Below the pieces are notes generated by a model, which was not told the origin of the DNA, did not search any database, and was given only the letters and a program-made list of their open reading frames with translations. The translations under genes and the position numbers were made by a program. Positions 1 through 7,596 of a stretch of 7,831 nt of DNA are shown piece by piece. The first letter of the stretch is position 1. Every line of letters starts with the position of its first letter. The stretch is from Verrucomicrobiota bacterium. Lineage in GTDB: Bacteria > Verrucomicrobiota > Verrucomicrobiia > Limisphaerales > UBA11320. The stretch lies in the NCBI GenBank assembly GCA_016871475.1, contig VHDG01000162.1, positions 1-7,831 on the forward strand, in the 5' to 3' direction.

Positions 1-1
1 T

Positions 2-3000
2 GCCGAGATTGAGATGCGCACCGAACGTGCGGAAGGCTCGACGTTCGAGCCTACGGCCCTGGTATTACCCAATGTATCCTTGATGCATGGCTGGGTACGA
101 TTGGACGCCGTGACCGGGATGGACCTCGAAGCCACGGCATTACGTGCTCTCACGCCGTTGGAAACCTCCTTTCTTCCTGAAGAGCTCAAGACTGTTGCCC
201 AGGAGGGCAGACGCACCGTGATGGCATTCCGATTTCAGGGAACTCCCTGGGCAATGAACATCAAGGCTGCCGATTCAGATCCGGAAGCGAATCGAGTCAT
301 TGCGCGTGGTTGTGTTCTGGAGGGAGAGATCTCCGGCGAGAATGCATTCTTCTCCTTGAAGGGAGAGGCCGTGATCAAGAGTTCCAGGGGAGGGCGCCTG
401 AAGTTGTTGGCCGGCTCCGCTGCTCTCGTTGATTGGAATAATGATCAAGGCTGGAAACTGGAGCATTCCGATGGTGCTTATCATGCTGTCTTCTCCACCA
501 ATGGCGTCTTTCCTGTGCTTCTTCGGTTTCATGTTCGTATCGAACAGCGAGAGGGTTGGAGGCAGCTGGCTTTCCAGATTCCTCCGAGCCCGTTGGCCAC
601 CGCCGTCCTTCGAGGACTTCCGGATGGAACCCAACTGAATCTCGTCGAGGGTAGCGCCCCGTCAAAAACAGCCGGCGCCATTACAACTGTGCTGCCTTCG
701 GATGGATCGGTTCGTTTCTCCTGGAAACCTGTTCGTGCATCGGAAGAAGGTAAACTTTTCTATGCAGCCGACCTTTTCTCCCAGGTGATCACAGGTCCCG
801 GATGGATGCGTCAGGAGTCCAGAGTCGTAGGGAAGGTAACCCAGGGTGAACTCAGGACGCTTGAGCTGGAACTTCGTGGCGCGGGGCAGGTGAGTCGTGT
901 GACGGGATCCCACATCCTGAGCTGGAGGGAGAATTCGGGTGGGGCTTCGACCAACCGGACACTCGTCATTGAGTTCAATCAGCCCATGCGTGACGTCTTC
1001 AACGTTCAGGTGCATTTGCAGCAGGAACTGGGAGCTCTGCCCGCAACAGCCCGGGTGATGGAGCTCACTCCACGAGATGCGATGCGCATCAACGGGTTCG
1101 TGCGGGTCGTGAACGAAGGTGCTGTGAGACTGGAGGTGCTTCACGTGAGAAACGCCTCTCAGATCTCGCCGGATCAACTGCCGGCTGATCTCATGCCTGG
1201 GTTGAGGGAGGTTAGAAGCACACAACAGTTTGCCTTCCGCTTCGCCAATACAGGAGTGGCTCTCGAGCTTCAGGCGGATCACATCCTGCCCGAAGTCAGC
1301 GCTTCCGCGGTTCTGCAGTATCATTTTGGTGAAACAGGCACATCCATCCAATCGGAGCTCGAACTCGACATTCGTGAGGCACCCCTGCGGGAACTCCTTC
1401 TTCAGATTCCCAAGGGCTACATGGTATCCAAGCTCACGGGTGCCAATGTGTCGGAGTTCCTGGTCATCGACGGTCCCTCCAATGAAACATCCACTCTGCG
1501 CATCCTGTGGAGTGTGGCGGCGATAGGCCGGCATGAGATCCAGTTCAAGCTGGAAGCGCTCGGGGCGACGACAAACTCCACGTGGACGCTTCCCCGGATT
1601 GTGCCGCAACAGGCAAAAACTCTCCGAGGGTTTGTCAGTGTCTCGGCTGATTCCGGCTTTCGACTCGCTCAAACCCGGGTTCAAGGTTTGACCGAGGTTG
1701 CCGCCGCCTTCTTCCCCAAGAAGATCGTGGGATTGCAGTCGGGGTATCGGATCATCGAGACGGGATGGGAAGCAGTCTTCGGCGTCGAGCGGCTGCCTCA
1801 ATCGATTCAGGCCGAAGTTCTTCATCTCTTCTCAATTGCGGAAGGCATCGCATACGGCAGCAGCACGGTGAACTGCCTGATCTCCGGAGCTCCCGTGACA
1901 TCGCTTCAGTTCGGTTTGTCGGCTGAGTATTTCAATGTGGAGTTCACCGGGCGCGACGTCCGGAGCTGGCAAAAGACGACCAATGGTTATCGGGTACAGT
2001 TCCATTCCCCTGTTTCAGGATCGTGCACTCTGCTGGCGGCTTATGAGCGTCCGTTCCGTGCGCAGGGTGAGACTCTGGGGTTCACCGGGGTGCAGCTGCT
2101 GGATGCCACCACCGAGATGGGACACACGTTGATCATCAGCGCCGGGCAGTTTGAGGTGAAGCCTGTCTCGGTTTCCGCCGGCCTACTTCCATTGGAAAGC
2201 GCTGAGGTGCCGGCGGAGCATCGACTTCTCTTTGACGCTCCTTTGTTGGGTGCCTACCGCTACCCCATGCGGCCATTCGACTTGCAGCTGGCTATCAGTC
2301 CGCTGGAACAGACCGAGACGCTCAGTCTCGCCGTGGACCGTGCGGTGTTGAATACCCGAATTTCGAAGGATGGCGAGGTGGTGACGGATGTTCGGTATGT
2401 GGTGAAGAACCGTGGAAACACACATCTGAGCATGAATATCCCTGAGACCTCCCAGCTGTGGTCGATCACGGTGAACGGAACTCCGGCGGCTCCGGTGCGT
2501 GAGGGGCGAACCTATCTCATCCCGCTTCCACAACGCACCGATCCCAACGCATCACTCGTGGTCGAGGTGAAGCTGGGGACATCGGCTGCCGGTCGTGATC
2601 GGATTCAACTGGTGGCACCTGCCGTGGGTGCGCCGATCTTGATGACGGATTGGAACCTCATTCCGGATGAGGGTCGCAGACTGATCCATCGTGCAGGATC
2701 CATACCTCCCGAGAAGCAAGCCGGTCATCTGAACGGCTTCGCTGCCATCCAAAACCTCCTGGTGAGTCACCGAAGCCCGGAGGCTGTCGGTTGCGTGCTG
2801 TTGGTCCTCGGATTCATGGCAGTGGGAGGGTTGGTGGCGGCTTGGGGAAGCCGGAGTCACTCCAGAGCGCGATGGGCTCGTTGCATTTGCATTCTTGCGG
2901 CATTGGCCGGTGGGGCAGGAATCGGCGGCCTTGCGATATTGACGAGCGATGCGGCGACATCAAACAACAGAGGCATTCAGTACCTGGCACCGGTCCAGCC

Positions 3001-6000
3001 AGCGGGAGCCTCTCTGGCAGCGGACGTGATCCATACTGAATCTCGCTTCGCTCCCATGGAGGCCCAGGGCGCCATCGTGCCACTCATCGGCCTTCTCTTT
3101 GCGCTCTATGCATGGAAGCTCTCGACATCCACGCGCGCCCGATCGTTTGCTGAAGCCGCGGCATGGATGAGCCTCGCGTGGGCCGGTTTGGGGGTTTCTG
3201 CCAAGGGCGTCCCTTTCTTCATCGTGTTGGGTGCTTTCTTTCTCGTTCGCATAGGCCGGCCCTGGTTCTTGCGGCTGAGCTCCGTTTCTCCCGAGACACC
3301 GGCGTCGAATCTGGCCGGTTCTTCCGTAGCCGGAGCGACGACGTTGCTTTCCGCGTGCTTGCTGTCTTCGGCGGCTGCTCTCTCGGCACAGGCGGGAGAA
3401 GTAGATTTGGTCGGTGCGCGCAGTCTCAAAGCGAACCGTGTGGAACAGACCGGACGTGTCGTGGAAGGCCGCCTGTGGATGACTGCAAAGATTGAGTGGG
3501 ACGCGAAGACAATGTCGATGCTCCCGATTCTGGATTCCCCAGCGGTTCTCACTGGAGTCCGCTGGATCCAGGGCAAGGGTCAGCATTTGCAGATCCAGGC
3601 GGCTGATCTGCGAACCCACCTGCTCCGCGCGGAGGCAGAAGGGAAGGTGGTGGTCGAATATGACTACGAGCTCCCTACTCAACCAGCGACCGATGGTCTT
3701 GGAAGCTTTGTGCTGCCAAGCTGGCCCGGTCTGGCAAACACGCTCGAACTTTCCATTCCTGGGTCGGAGGTTCAGGTCATCGCGGTGGATGCTGCCTCCA
3801 CGGTTCATGAGTTCAAGAACTCCTCAACCCGGGCAAAACTGTCGCTGCCTCCCGTGAAGGGCACACGCATTTTGTGGAAGCCACGCTCCAGGGATGTCGC
3901 AACCGAGCACCCGGTGTTCTTCGCGGAAACTTCTGATGTGTTCGTCCCCGGAGCCGGTGTGTTGGAAGGGTTTCACGTGATTCAGGTCCGACCTGCACAG
4001 GGCGAAGTGAACGAGTTGATTCTGGAGACTCCGGAACATTTCTCGATCACCGATGTTTTGGAGATCAAGGGTTCGAACGTGGTTTCCTCAGCAGATCGAT
4101 CTCAGGTGAACCGGATCGCGTCGTGGCGGTTCGATCCCATCCAGAGACGACTGCGGATAACCTTCCATGTGCCTTCAGCCCGCCCGATTGAAGTCGCCGT
4201 TCGTTCCCAGCTGCCCTCGGGTTCGTTGCCGTCGCGAAACCGGGTCGCGCCCCTGAGCGTGTTGGGTGCGACCAACCAGATGGGATCTGTCGGCGTGTTG
4301 ACCGGAGCGGAAGTGCAGCTGGACGATGTGACACCTGATGGGATGGTGTTGATCAATCTCGAAGATTTTCCGCCGGGGGTTGTGAGCCGGTATTCAGGAG
4401 CTTCAACGCCGTTGACACTGCGGAAAGCGTTTCGTTATTCGGGGACGAAAGGTGCGTTGGCTGTGTCCGCCTCCCAGGTGGAGCCCTATCTCACAACTGA
4501 AACGGAGCAAACCTTGTCGATGGGCGAGGATCGCACATTGCTGGCGGTGCAGCTGAGGGCATTCATTACCCGCGCGGGCATGTTCAGGATCAGCTTTCCG
4601 ATTCCCGCAGGACTGGAGGTTGAATCCGTGAGTGGAACAGCCTTGAGTCACTGGACAGAATCCCGCCAAACGGGTGAGAGAATAGCGTCGATCCACTTCA
4701 AGGCACGCACGGAAGGGGAAGCAAAGTTTTCCATCACGTTGTCCGGGCTTGGAATCAAGCCAACGAAGCAGTGGACGGTTCCCCGGTTTGCGGTGCGGGA
4801 AGCCAATAAATCCTCCGGCCAACTGTTGATTGTTCCAGAGCAAGGCCTGAGGGCGCAGGTCCTGGCGAGGCAGGGAGCCGTGCAGCAAGACCCGAAAACA
4901 GCAGGAGTCCGACACAAGGGCGCACTTTCCTTCCGCTTGCTCCAAGCCGATTGGTCTGTCCAGTTGGATCTCGAACAGGTGGAGGCATGGGTTCAGATTC
5001 TTGGTCTGCAGCATGCATCAGTCAGGGAGGGGCAGGTGAAAATGCATGCCAACCTCCAGTATCAGATCGAGAACACCGGGTTGAAGTCGCTCCGGGTGCG
5101 GGTTGCGGCAGATGCCAGCGGGGTTGCATTTAGAGGTGACCATGTGGGGGATGCGCAGGTTGTGGCGGGCACGCTTCAGGCGGGTTTTCAGACCTGGGAG
5201 GTGAAACTTCATCAACGTGTGATTGGAAAGTATCAGTTGCAGGTTAGCTACTCGGTGCCTGTTGCTCAGGGAGCTTCGCAGCTGTCCATCGCCGGGGTTC
5301 AGGGTGTGGATGCGAATTTGCAGAGAGGCTTTCTGACTGTGGAGGCGAAGGGCCGACAGCGGGTGACGGTCCAGACTCTGCCCTCCGCATTGCAGGTTAC
5401 CGATCGTCAGAGCATTCCGCCGGCGCTGCTTGAGAATCTTTCAGGTGTGAACGCCGATTATGCCTACCGGGTGGTGGAGCCTGGGTTTGTTCTGGGCGTC
5501 ACGTTGGAACGTCACGAGGCGGCCAAGGTACAACCGGCCCAGGTCCAGAGTGTCTCACTGGTTTCGATTGTGTCGGATCCTGGAACCATGTTGACCGAGA
5601 CCCGGATGGAGTTGCGCCCGGGCGACAAAAGAGCCTTGAAGGTGACCTTGCCGGAGGGGGCTCGGTTTTGGAATGCATTCGTGAATCAGAAGCCCGTCTG
5701 GCCATGGCGCGAGGGGGGAAGTGTGATGATCCCTCTTGAGGCACCCGCGCAATCGGGAGGGTTCGCGACCGTGGAGTTCAGCTACTCCAGTGCGAGCCCG
5801 TCATCAGCCGGGGAGAGCCTGGACCTTCACGGACCCAAATTCGATCTGCCACTCGAAGGAATTGAGTGGCGAGTTTACTTGAGCGGGCATCGTCGGTTGG
5901 TCAGCTGGGACGGAACACTTCAGCTCCAGACGCAAGGCGGGAGTGCGTCCCGGTGGGCAGGGGATGTGGATGACTATCTTAAGCTTGAGCGCGCGCAACA

Positions 6001-6595
6001 GGAGGCTCAGACGCGCAAGGCGGAGGAGTTGCTGAAGCTGGGTAATGAGCGGCTTGCGGGTGGGGATCCGAGATTGGCCCGGCGCGCATTTGAATCCGCA
6101 TATCAGTTGAGCAGCCATGACATTGCCTTCAACGAGGATGCACGAGTCCAGTTGCATAACCTGAAGCTTCAGCAGGCCTTGTTGGGATTGAACGCACAGC
6201 AGGCACAATCGAGTGGAGGCCGGGACTCGGCAGCGCTTGAAGAGTTGCGACGTCGCAGGGATGGGGCCTACACGCAGGAACAAGCGAAGGAGATCCTGGA
6301 TGGACGTAGTGCCGACGAGAGTGCCGCGTTGACGCGGCTGGCTGAAAGATTGATTCAGCAACAGGACGCTGCTGCGCCCTTACCTGCAGCGATCCGTTCA
6401 TCACTGCCGTTGTCCGGGCATGTGCTGACGTTTCGTCGATCGGTGCAGGCTGAGGTGGGGTCGGAGATGCGCCTGTCACTTGAGACCCGGCTGAAGACCC
6501 GGGTGCATTGGTTGAGTCAGACACTGGCATTGGCGGGCATGCTGGCTGTGTTCGCCGGTTTGATCTTCCGAGCGAGGGCATATTCGGCCCGATGA
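2..6595 (+). CDS. Giant internally duplicated membrane protein, unknown function (5' end outside window)
   Basis: The frame is open to the left edge, and the first Met (14-16) has no signal peptide or obvious ribosome-binding site, so the true start lies upstream. Residues are numbered from that Met (2193 in all). I do not recognise a named family. Visible order: repeat copy A, about 102-880; hydrophobic segments at about 924-945, 957-976, 1020-1036, 1045-1062 (weak) and 1066-1081; a signal-peptide-like stretch at 1103-1127 ending SAQA; repeat copy B, about 1150-1960; a charged helical, TPR-like stretch (1984-2080, with AEELLKLGNERLAGGDPRLA); a second polar helical stretch; and one membrane segment at 2166-2185 followed by an Arg-containing tail. 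Both copies are rich in alternating hydrophobic patterns, suggesting beta-sandwich domains. With six hydrophobic segments between them, both could be periplasmic (inference). No catalytic motif is evident, so a structural or envelope-assembly role is a guess. The gene ends at TGA 6593-6595. Confidence 0.93.
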   Translation, partial: AEIEMRTERAEGSTFEPTALVLPNVSLMHGWVRLDAVTGMDLEATALRALTPLETSFLPEELKTVAQEGRRTVMAFRFQGTPWAMNIKAADSDPEANRVIARGCVLEGEISGENAFFSLKGEAVIKSSRGGRLKLLAGSAALVDWNNDQGWKLEHSDGAYHAVFSTNGVFPVLLRFHVRIEQREGWRQLAFQIPPSPLATAVLRGLPDGTQLNLVEGSAPSKTAGAITTVLPSDGSVRFSWKPVRASEEGKLFYAADLFSQVITGPGWMRQESRVVGKVTQGELRTLELELRGAGQVSRVTGSHILSWRENSGGASTNRTLVIEFNQPMRDVFNVQVHLQQELGALPATARVMELTPRDAMRINGFVRVVNEGAVRLEVLHVRNASQISPDQLPADLMPGLREVRSTQQFAFRFANTGVALELQADHILPEVSASAVLQYHFGETGTSIQSELELDIREAPLRELLLQIPKGYMVSKLTGANVSEFLVIDGPSNETSTLRILWSVAAIGRHEIQFKLEALGATTNSTWTLPRIVPQQAKTLRGFVSVSADSGFRLAQTRVQGLTEVAAAFFPKKIVGLQSGYRIIETGWEAVFGVERLPQSIQAEVLHLFSIAEGIAYGSSTVNCLISGAPVTSLQFGLSAEYFNVEFTGRDVRSWQKTTNGYRVQFHSPVSGSCTLLAAYERPFRAQGETLGFTGVQLLDATTEMGHTLIISAGQFEVKPVSVSAGLLPLESAEVPAEHRLLFDAPLLGAYRYPMRPFDLQLAISPLEQTETLSLAVDRAVLNTRISKDGEVVTDVRYVVKNRGNTHLSMNIPETSQLWSITVNGTPAAPVREGRTYLIPLPQRTDPNASLVVEVKLGTSAAGRDRIQLVAPAVGAPILMTDWNLIPDEGRRLIHRAGSIPPEKQAGHLNGFAAIQNLLVSHRSPEAVGCVLLVLGFMAVGGLVAAWGSRSHSRARWARCICILAALAGGAGIGGLAILTSDAATSNNRGIQYLAPVQPAGASLAADVIHTESRFAPMEAQGAIVPLIGLLFALYAWKLSTSTRARSFAEAAAWMSLAWAGLGVSAKGVPFFIVLGAFFLVRIGRPWFLRLSSVSPETPASNLAGSSVAGATTLLSACLLSSAAALSAQAGEVDLVGARSLKANRVEQTGRVVEGRLWMTAKIEWDAKTMSMLPILDSPAVLTGVRWIQGKGQHLQIQAADLRTHLLRAEAEGKVVVEYDYELPTQPATDGLGSFVLPSWPGLANTLELSIPGSEVQVIAVDAASTVHEFKNSSTRAKLSLPPVKGTRILWKPRSRDVATEHPVFFAETSDVFVPGAGVLEGFHVIQVRPAQGEVNELILETPEHFSITDVLEIKGSNVVSSADRSQVNRIASWRFDPIQRRLRITFHVPSARPIEVAVRSQLPSGSLPSRNRVAPLSVLGATNQMGSVGVLTGAEVQLDDVTPDGMVLINLEDFPPGVVSRYSGASTPLTLRKAFRYSGTKGALAVSASQVEPYLTTETEQTLSMGEDRTLLAVQLRAFITRAGMFRISFPIPAGLEVESVSGTALSHWTESRQTGERIASIHFKARTEGEAKFSITLSGLGIKPTKQWTVPRFAVREANKSSGQLLIVPEQGLRAQVLARQGAVQQDPKTAGVRHKGALSFRLLQADWSVQLDLEQVEAWVQILGLQHASVREGQVKMHANLQYQIENTGLKSLRVRVAADASGVAFRGDHVGDAQVVAGTLQAGFQTWEVKLHQRVIGKYQLQVSYSVPVAQGASQLSIAGVQGVDANLQRGFLTVEAKGRQRVTVQTLPSALQVTDRQSIPPALLENLSGVNADYAYRVVEPGFVLGVTLERHEAAKVQPAQVQSVSLVSIVSDPGTMLTETRMELRPGDKRALKVTLPEGARFWNAFVNQKPVWPWREGGSVMIPLEAPAQSGGFATVEFSYSSASPSSAGESLDLHGPKFDLPLEGIEWRVYLSGHRRLVSWDGTLQLQTQGGSASRWAGDVDDYLKLERAQQEAQTRKAEELLKLGNERLAGGDPRLARRAFESAYQLSSHDIAFNEDARVQLHNLKLQQALLGLNAQQAQSSGGRDSAALEELRRRRDGAYTQEQAKEILDGRSADESAALTRLAERLIQQQDAAAPLPAAIRSSLPLSGHVLTFRRSVQAEVGSEMRLSLETRLKTRVHWLSQTLALAGMLAVFAGLIFRARAYSAR
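317..2575 (+). repeat. Protein-level repeat copy A inside the giant CDS
   Basis: This is the first of two collinear divergent copies, about residues 102-854. Anchor motifs are LEGE (102), the SWKP motif with W237, ARVMELTPRDAMRINGFV (346-363), WTLPR (524-528), and LWSITVNGTPAAPVREG with W816 and REG at 829-831, followed by YLIPL (834-838). Each has a counterpart in copy B in the same order. The copies are recognisable only as protein, which suggests an old duplication. The outer limits are approximate. Confidence 0.72.
2783..3394 (+). other. Membrane hub and internal signal-peptide-like segment of the giant CDS
   Basis: This encodes residues 924-1127. Hydrophobic segments lie at about 924-945, 957-976, 1020-1036, 1045-1062 (weak) and 1066-1081. 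A last one (1103-1127) is rich in Ala, Ser and Leu and ends SAQA before GEVDL, which fits a signal-peptidase I site (Ala at -3 and -1). A polar loop (about 977-1019) separates the second and third segments. The hub sits exactly between the two repeat copies. The signal-like end would suit a second half that was once a separate exported protein (inference). Confidence 0.65.
3461..5800 (+). repeat. Protein-level repeat copy B inside the giant CDS
   Basis: This is the second copy, about residues 1150-1929. Anchors are VEGR (1150), the ILWKP motif with W1288, RVAPLSVLGATNQMGSVGV (1410-1428), WTVPR (1587-1591), and FWNAFVNQKPVWPWREG with W1886 and REG at 1899-1901, followed by VMIPL. The offset from copy A grows smoothly along the protein (1048, 1051, 1063, 1063, 1070), so the alignment is collinear with only small insertions. 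The W816/W1886 block aligns without gaps through REG. Confidence 0.72.
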
Positions 6596-6737
6596 CCTAC
6601 AGCTTCGGTTCTTCAGCATCAGAAAGTTTGTTTTCCACAATCAGAAACTCCTGGTTGACCTATCCACGTAGACGTGTCCAGTGTCCGCGCACAGCTTAGC
6701 CAAATCCGATTGGAAATCGTGGAGTTTGAAAAACAGG

Positions 6738-6753
6738 GGAGGCAGAAGCCTCC
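6738..6753 (+). terminator. GC-rich hairpin downstream of the giant gene, weak terminator candidate
   Basis: GGAGGC and GCCTCC form a perfect 6-bp stem around an AGAA loop, 142 bases after the stop of the giant gene. No T-run follows directly; the nearest is TTTT at 6767-6770, so intrinsic termination is doubtful. It may instead be an RNA-stabilising hairpin or chance. Confidence 0.22.
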
Positions 6754-6927
6754 AGGGAATCGTCAATTTTCAACAACAACGAAGAAGAAGGATCTTCAGA
6801 CCGCCTGTGCGATTTAGAACTTTCAACAGCCTGTTGGGGCCACCGGACACGATAGGTCACATGACGACCTCTCCTTGCGAAAGCAAACCCAGGCCAAAAT
6901 GAAAATTCCCCACTGGCTGCTTCCTTA

Positions 6928-6954
6928 TCGAATATTGATATTCGAGCTTTTTTT
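6928..6954 (+). terminator. AT-rich hairpin followed by seven T's, possible rho-independent terminator
   Basis: TCGAATAT (6928-6935) and ATATTCGA (6938-6945) are perfect 8-base inverted arms. GC and then seven T's (6948-6954) follow, which is the layout of an intrinsic terminator reading rightward. Points against it are the AT-rich stem, a formal loop of only two bases (four or more if the inner pairs open) and its distance of 333 bases from the giant gene's stop codon. Confidence 0.38.
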
Positions 6955-7173
6955 ATCTTCCTTTTGTTTGCTTTGCTAAAGCTGATAGATCCTTTCGAGG
7001 GGCGGATGAGCCCGTGGATCTTGGTTGTTGCTTTGTTCATTGGGATGCTGGCAGGCAGAGTCGGAGTAGTAGGTAAGCTCCTTCGACGGACTAGGAGGTG
7101 GTGTCGGAGTAGGCGTAATCACAAATCTGATGAGCAGTCCGGAAGAACACCGCCAAGTCATTAGCACTCACCC

Positions 7174-7514
7174 ATCGACGAGGAACTGCTCATACAGGTG
7201 GAGGTGGAGAAGTTGTCAGGTCTGGGCGGTGGAGGACTGACGTGTCAGATGCTCGACCGTTCCGTGAACGTAAACAAGACGCTGCAGCAGCGGAGTATCG
7301 AGAGAGGATCATGGCCCGGATGTGGGACATAAGCGCGTTCATGAAGCTGCTCAACCAACGGTTCACCAAGTGGTTCAATGGTCAGCGGAAACGGAAGGGG
7401 ACACTGTGGGAGGAACGATTCAAGAGTGTGCTCATAGAAGGAGGAGAAGGGTACGCAACCATGGCGGCCTTTATCGATCAGAACCCTGTGAGAACCAATA
7501 TCACTTCAGCATGA
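7174..7514 (+). pseudogene. REP-associated tyrosine transposase (IS200-like Y1 family), decayed C-terminal fragment
   Basis: Full-length relatives are single-strand-acting HUH/Y1 transposases linked to REP palindromes. Here only the distal part is readable, and it is in two frames. Frame one from 7174 reads IDEELLIQVEVEKLSGLGG and continues to QMLD. After 7257 one base appears to be missing, and the frame with TTC at 7260 continues FRERKQDAAAAEYRERIMAR, then MWDISAFMKLLNQRFTKWFN, GTLWEERFKSVL and AAFIDQNPVR. The last block matches the family signature usually written YIDLNPVRAG. The catalytic Tyr position is Phe here (codon 7470-7472). The reading stops at TGA 7512-7514, before the usual DPKDYRW tail. 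The N-terminal HUH half is not recognisable upstream, and a stop (7162-7164) closes frame one. An inactive remnant is the best reading; family motifs are quoted from memory. Confidence 0.83.
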
Positions 7515-7522
7515 GACTCATG
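7510..7522. repeat. 13-base palindrome beside the long inverted repeat
   Basis: CATGAG (7510-7515) and CTCATG (7517-7522) are perfect inverted arms around a single A. The palindrome overlaps the stop codon of the transposase remnant and lies five bases outside the long inverted repeat. It could be a REP-like palindrome or a protein-binding site, or chance. Confidence 0.4.
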
Positions 7523-7527
7523 GTCCC

Positions 7528-7596
7528 TTAGCCGGAACGATTCAGTAGGACCGCGGCCATTTGCTTGATCCTCTTGCGAAGTGCTTCGTTGTTCAT
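7528..7596 (-). pseudogene. Possible N-terminal scrap of a four-helix-bundle (23S rRNA intervening-sequence) protein
   Basis: On the minus strand an ATG (7594-7596) opens a 22-codon frame reading MNNEALRKRIKQMAAVLLNR then SG and TAA (7528-7530). The first dozen residues resemble the usual start of four-helix-bundle proteins of the 23S rRNA intervening-sequence family, which often begin MNNEEL.KRTK and run to about 120 residues. Everything beyond is missing, and no good ribosome-binding site precedes it. It lies within the left arm of the long inverted repeat, so the resemblance may be coincidental or may show what the element captured. The match is from memory and short, hence the low confidence. 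Confidence 0.27.

Larger units (their letters stand above)
6596..7173. other. Intergenic region without a convincing gene
   Basis: This stretch follows the giant gene and is visibly less GC-rich, with T-rich runs around 6948-6970. It holds two hairpins (listed separately). It also has two similar 13-base motifs, AATTTTCAACAAC (6765-6777) and AACTTTCAACAGC (6818-6830), and a direct repeat GTCGGAGTAG (7060-7069 and 7103-7112). A short frame with ATG at 7006, behind a GAGGGG stretch, would encode about 52 residues with one hydrophobic segment and a basic tail, but nothing else supports it. The right part should carry the N-terminal half of the adjacent transposase if that gene were complete, yet no HUH motif is readable there. 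Confidence 0.6.

Noticed and set aside
662..1825. Long minus-strand open frame (387 codons) inside the giant gene
   Set aside because: It is antisense to a frame with coherent repeats and membrane segments. Its translation is low in hydrophobic pattern, rich in His, Arg, Pro and Cys, and matches nothing; it is a shadow of codon bias.
2960..3808. Minus-strand open frame of 282 codons across the membrane hub
   Set aside because: It is antisense to the hydrophobic segments, has an Arg-rich, patternless translation and no start signal; it is a shadow frame.
6592..6699. 35-codon frame whose ATG overlaps the giant gene's stop (ATGA), as in translational coupling
   Set aside because: The product is short, low-information and unlike anything I recognise, and no gene follows it. 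The overlap is probably chance.
6761..6915. Motifs like GTCAATTTTCAAC and AAAATTCCCCAC that recall sequences near IS21-type element ends
   Set aside because: There is no istA/istB coding remnant, no paired terminal repeats and no target duplication; the resemblance is from memory only.
6696..7040. Minus-strand frame of 114 codons in the intergenic region
   Set aside because: The composition is Ser/Lys/Arg-rich without domain pattern, and it crosses the AT-rich hairpin and T-run; no supporting evidence.
7060..7112. Two direct GTCGGAGTAG copies considered as the start of a repeat array or CRISPR
   Set aside because: There are only two 10-base units with no regular spacing and no further copies.
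7006..7164. Small frame with one hydrophobic segment and a basic tail, with a GAGGGG stretch before the ATG
   Set aside because: It lies in transposase debris, has no family match, and only weak support from one purine-rich site; recorded under the intergenic region only.
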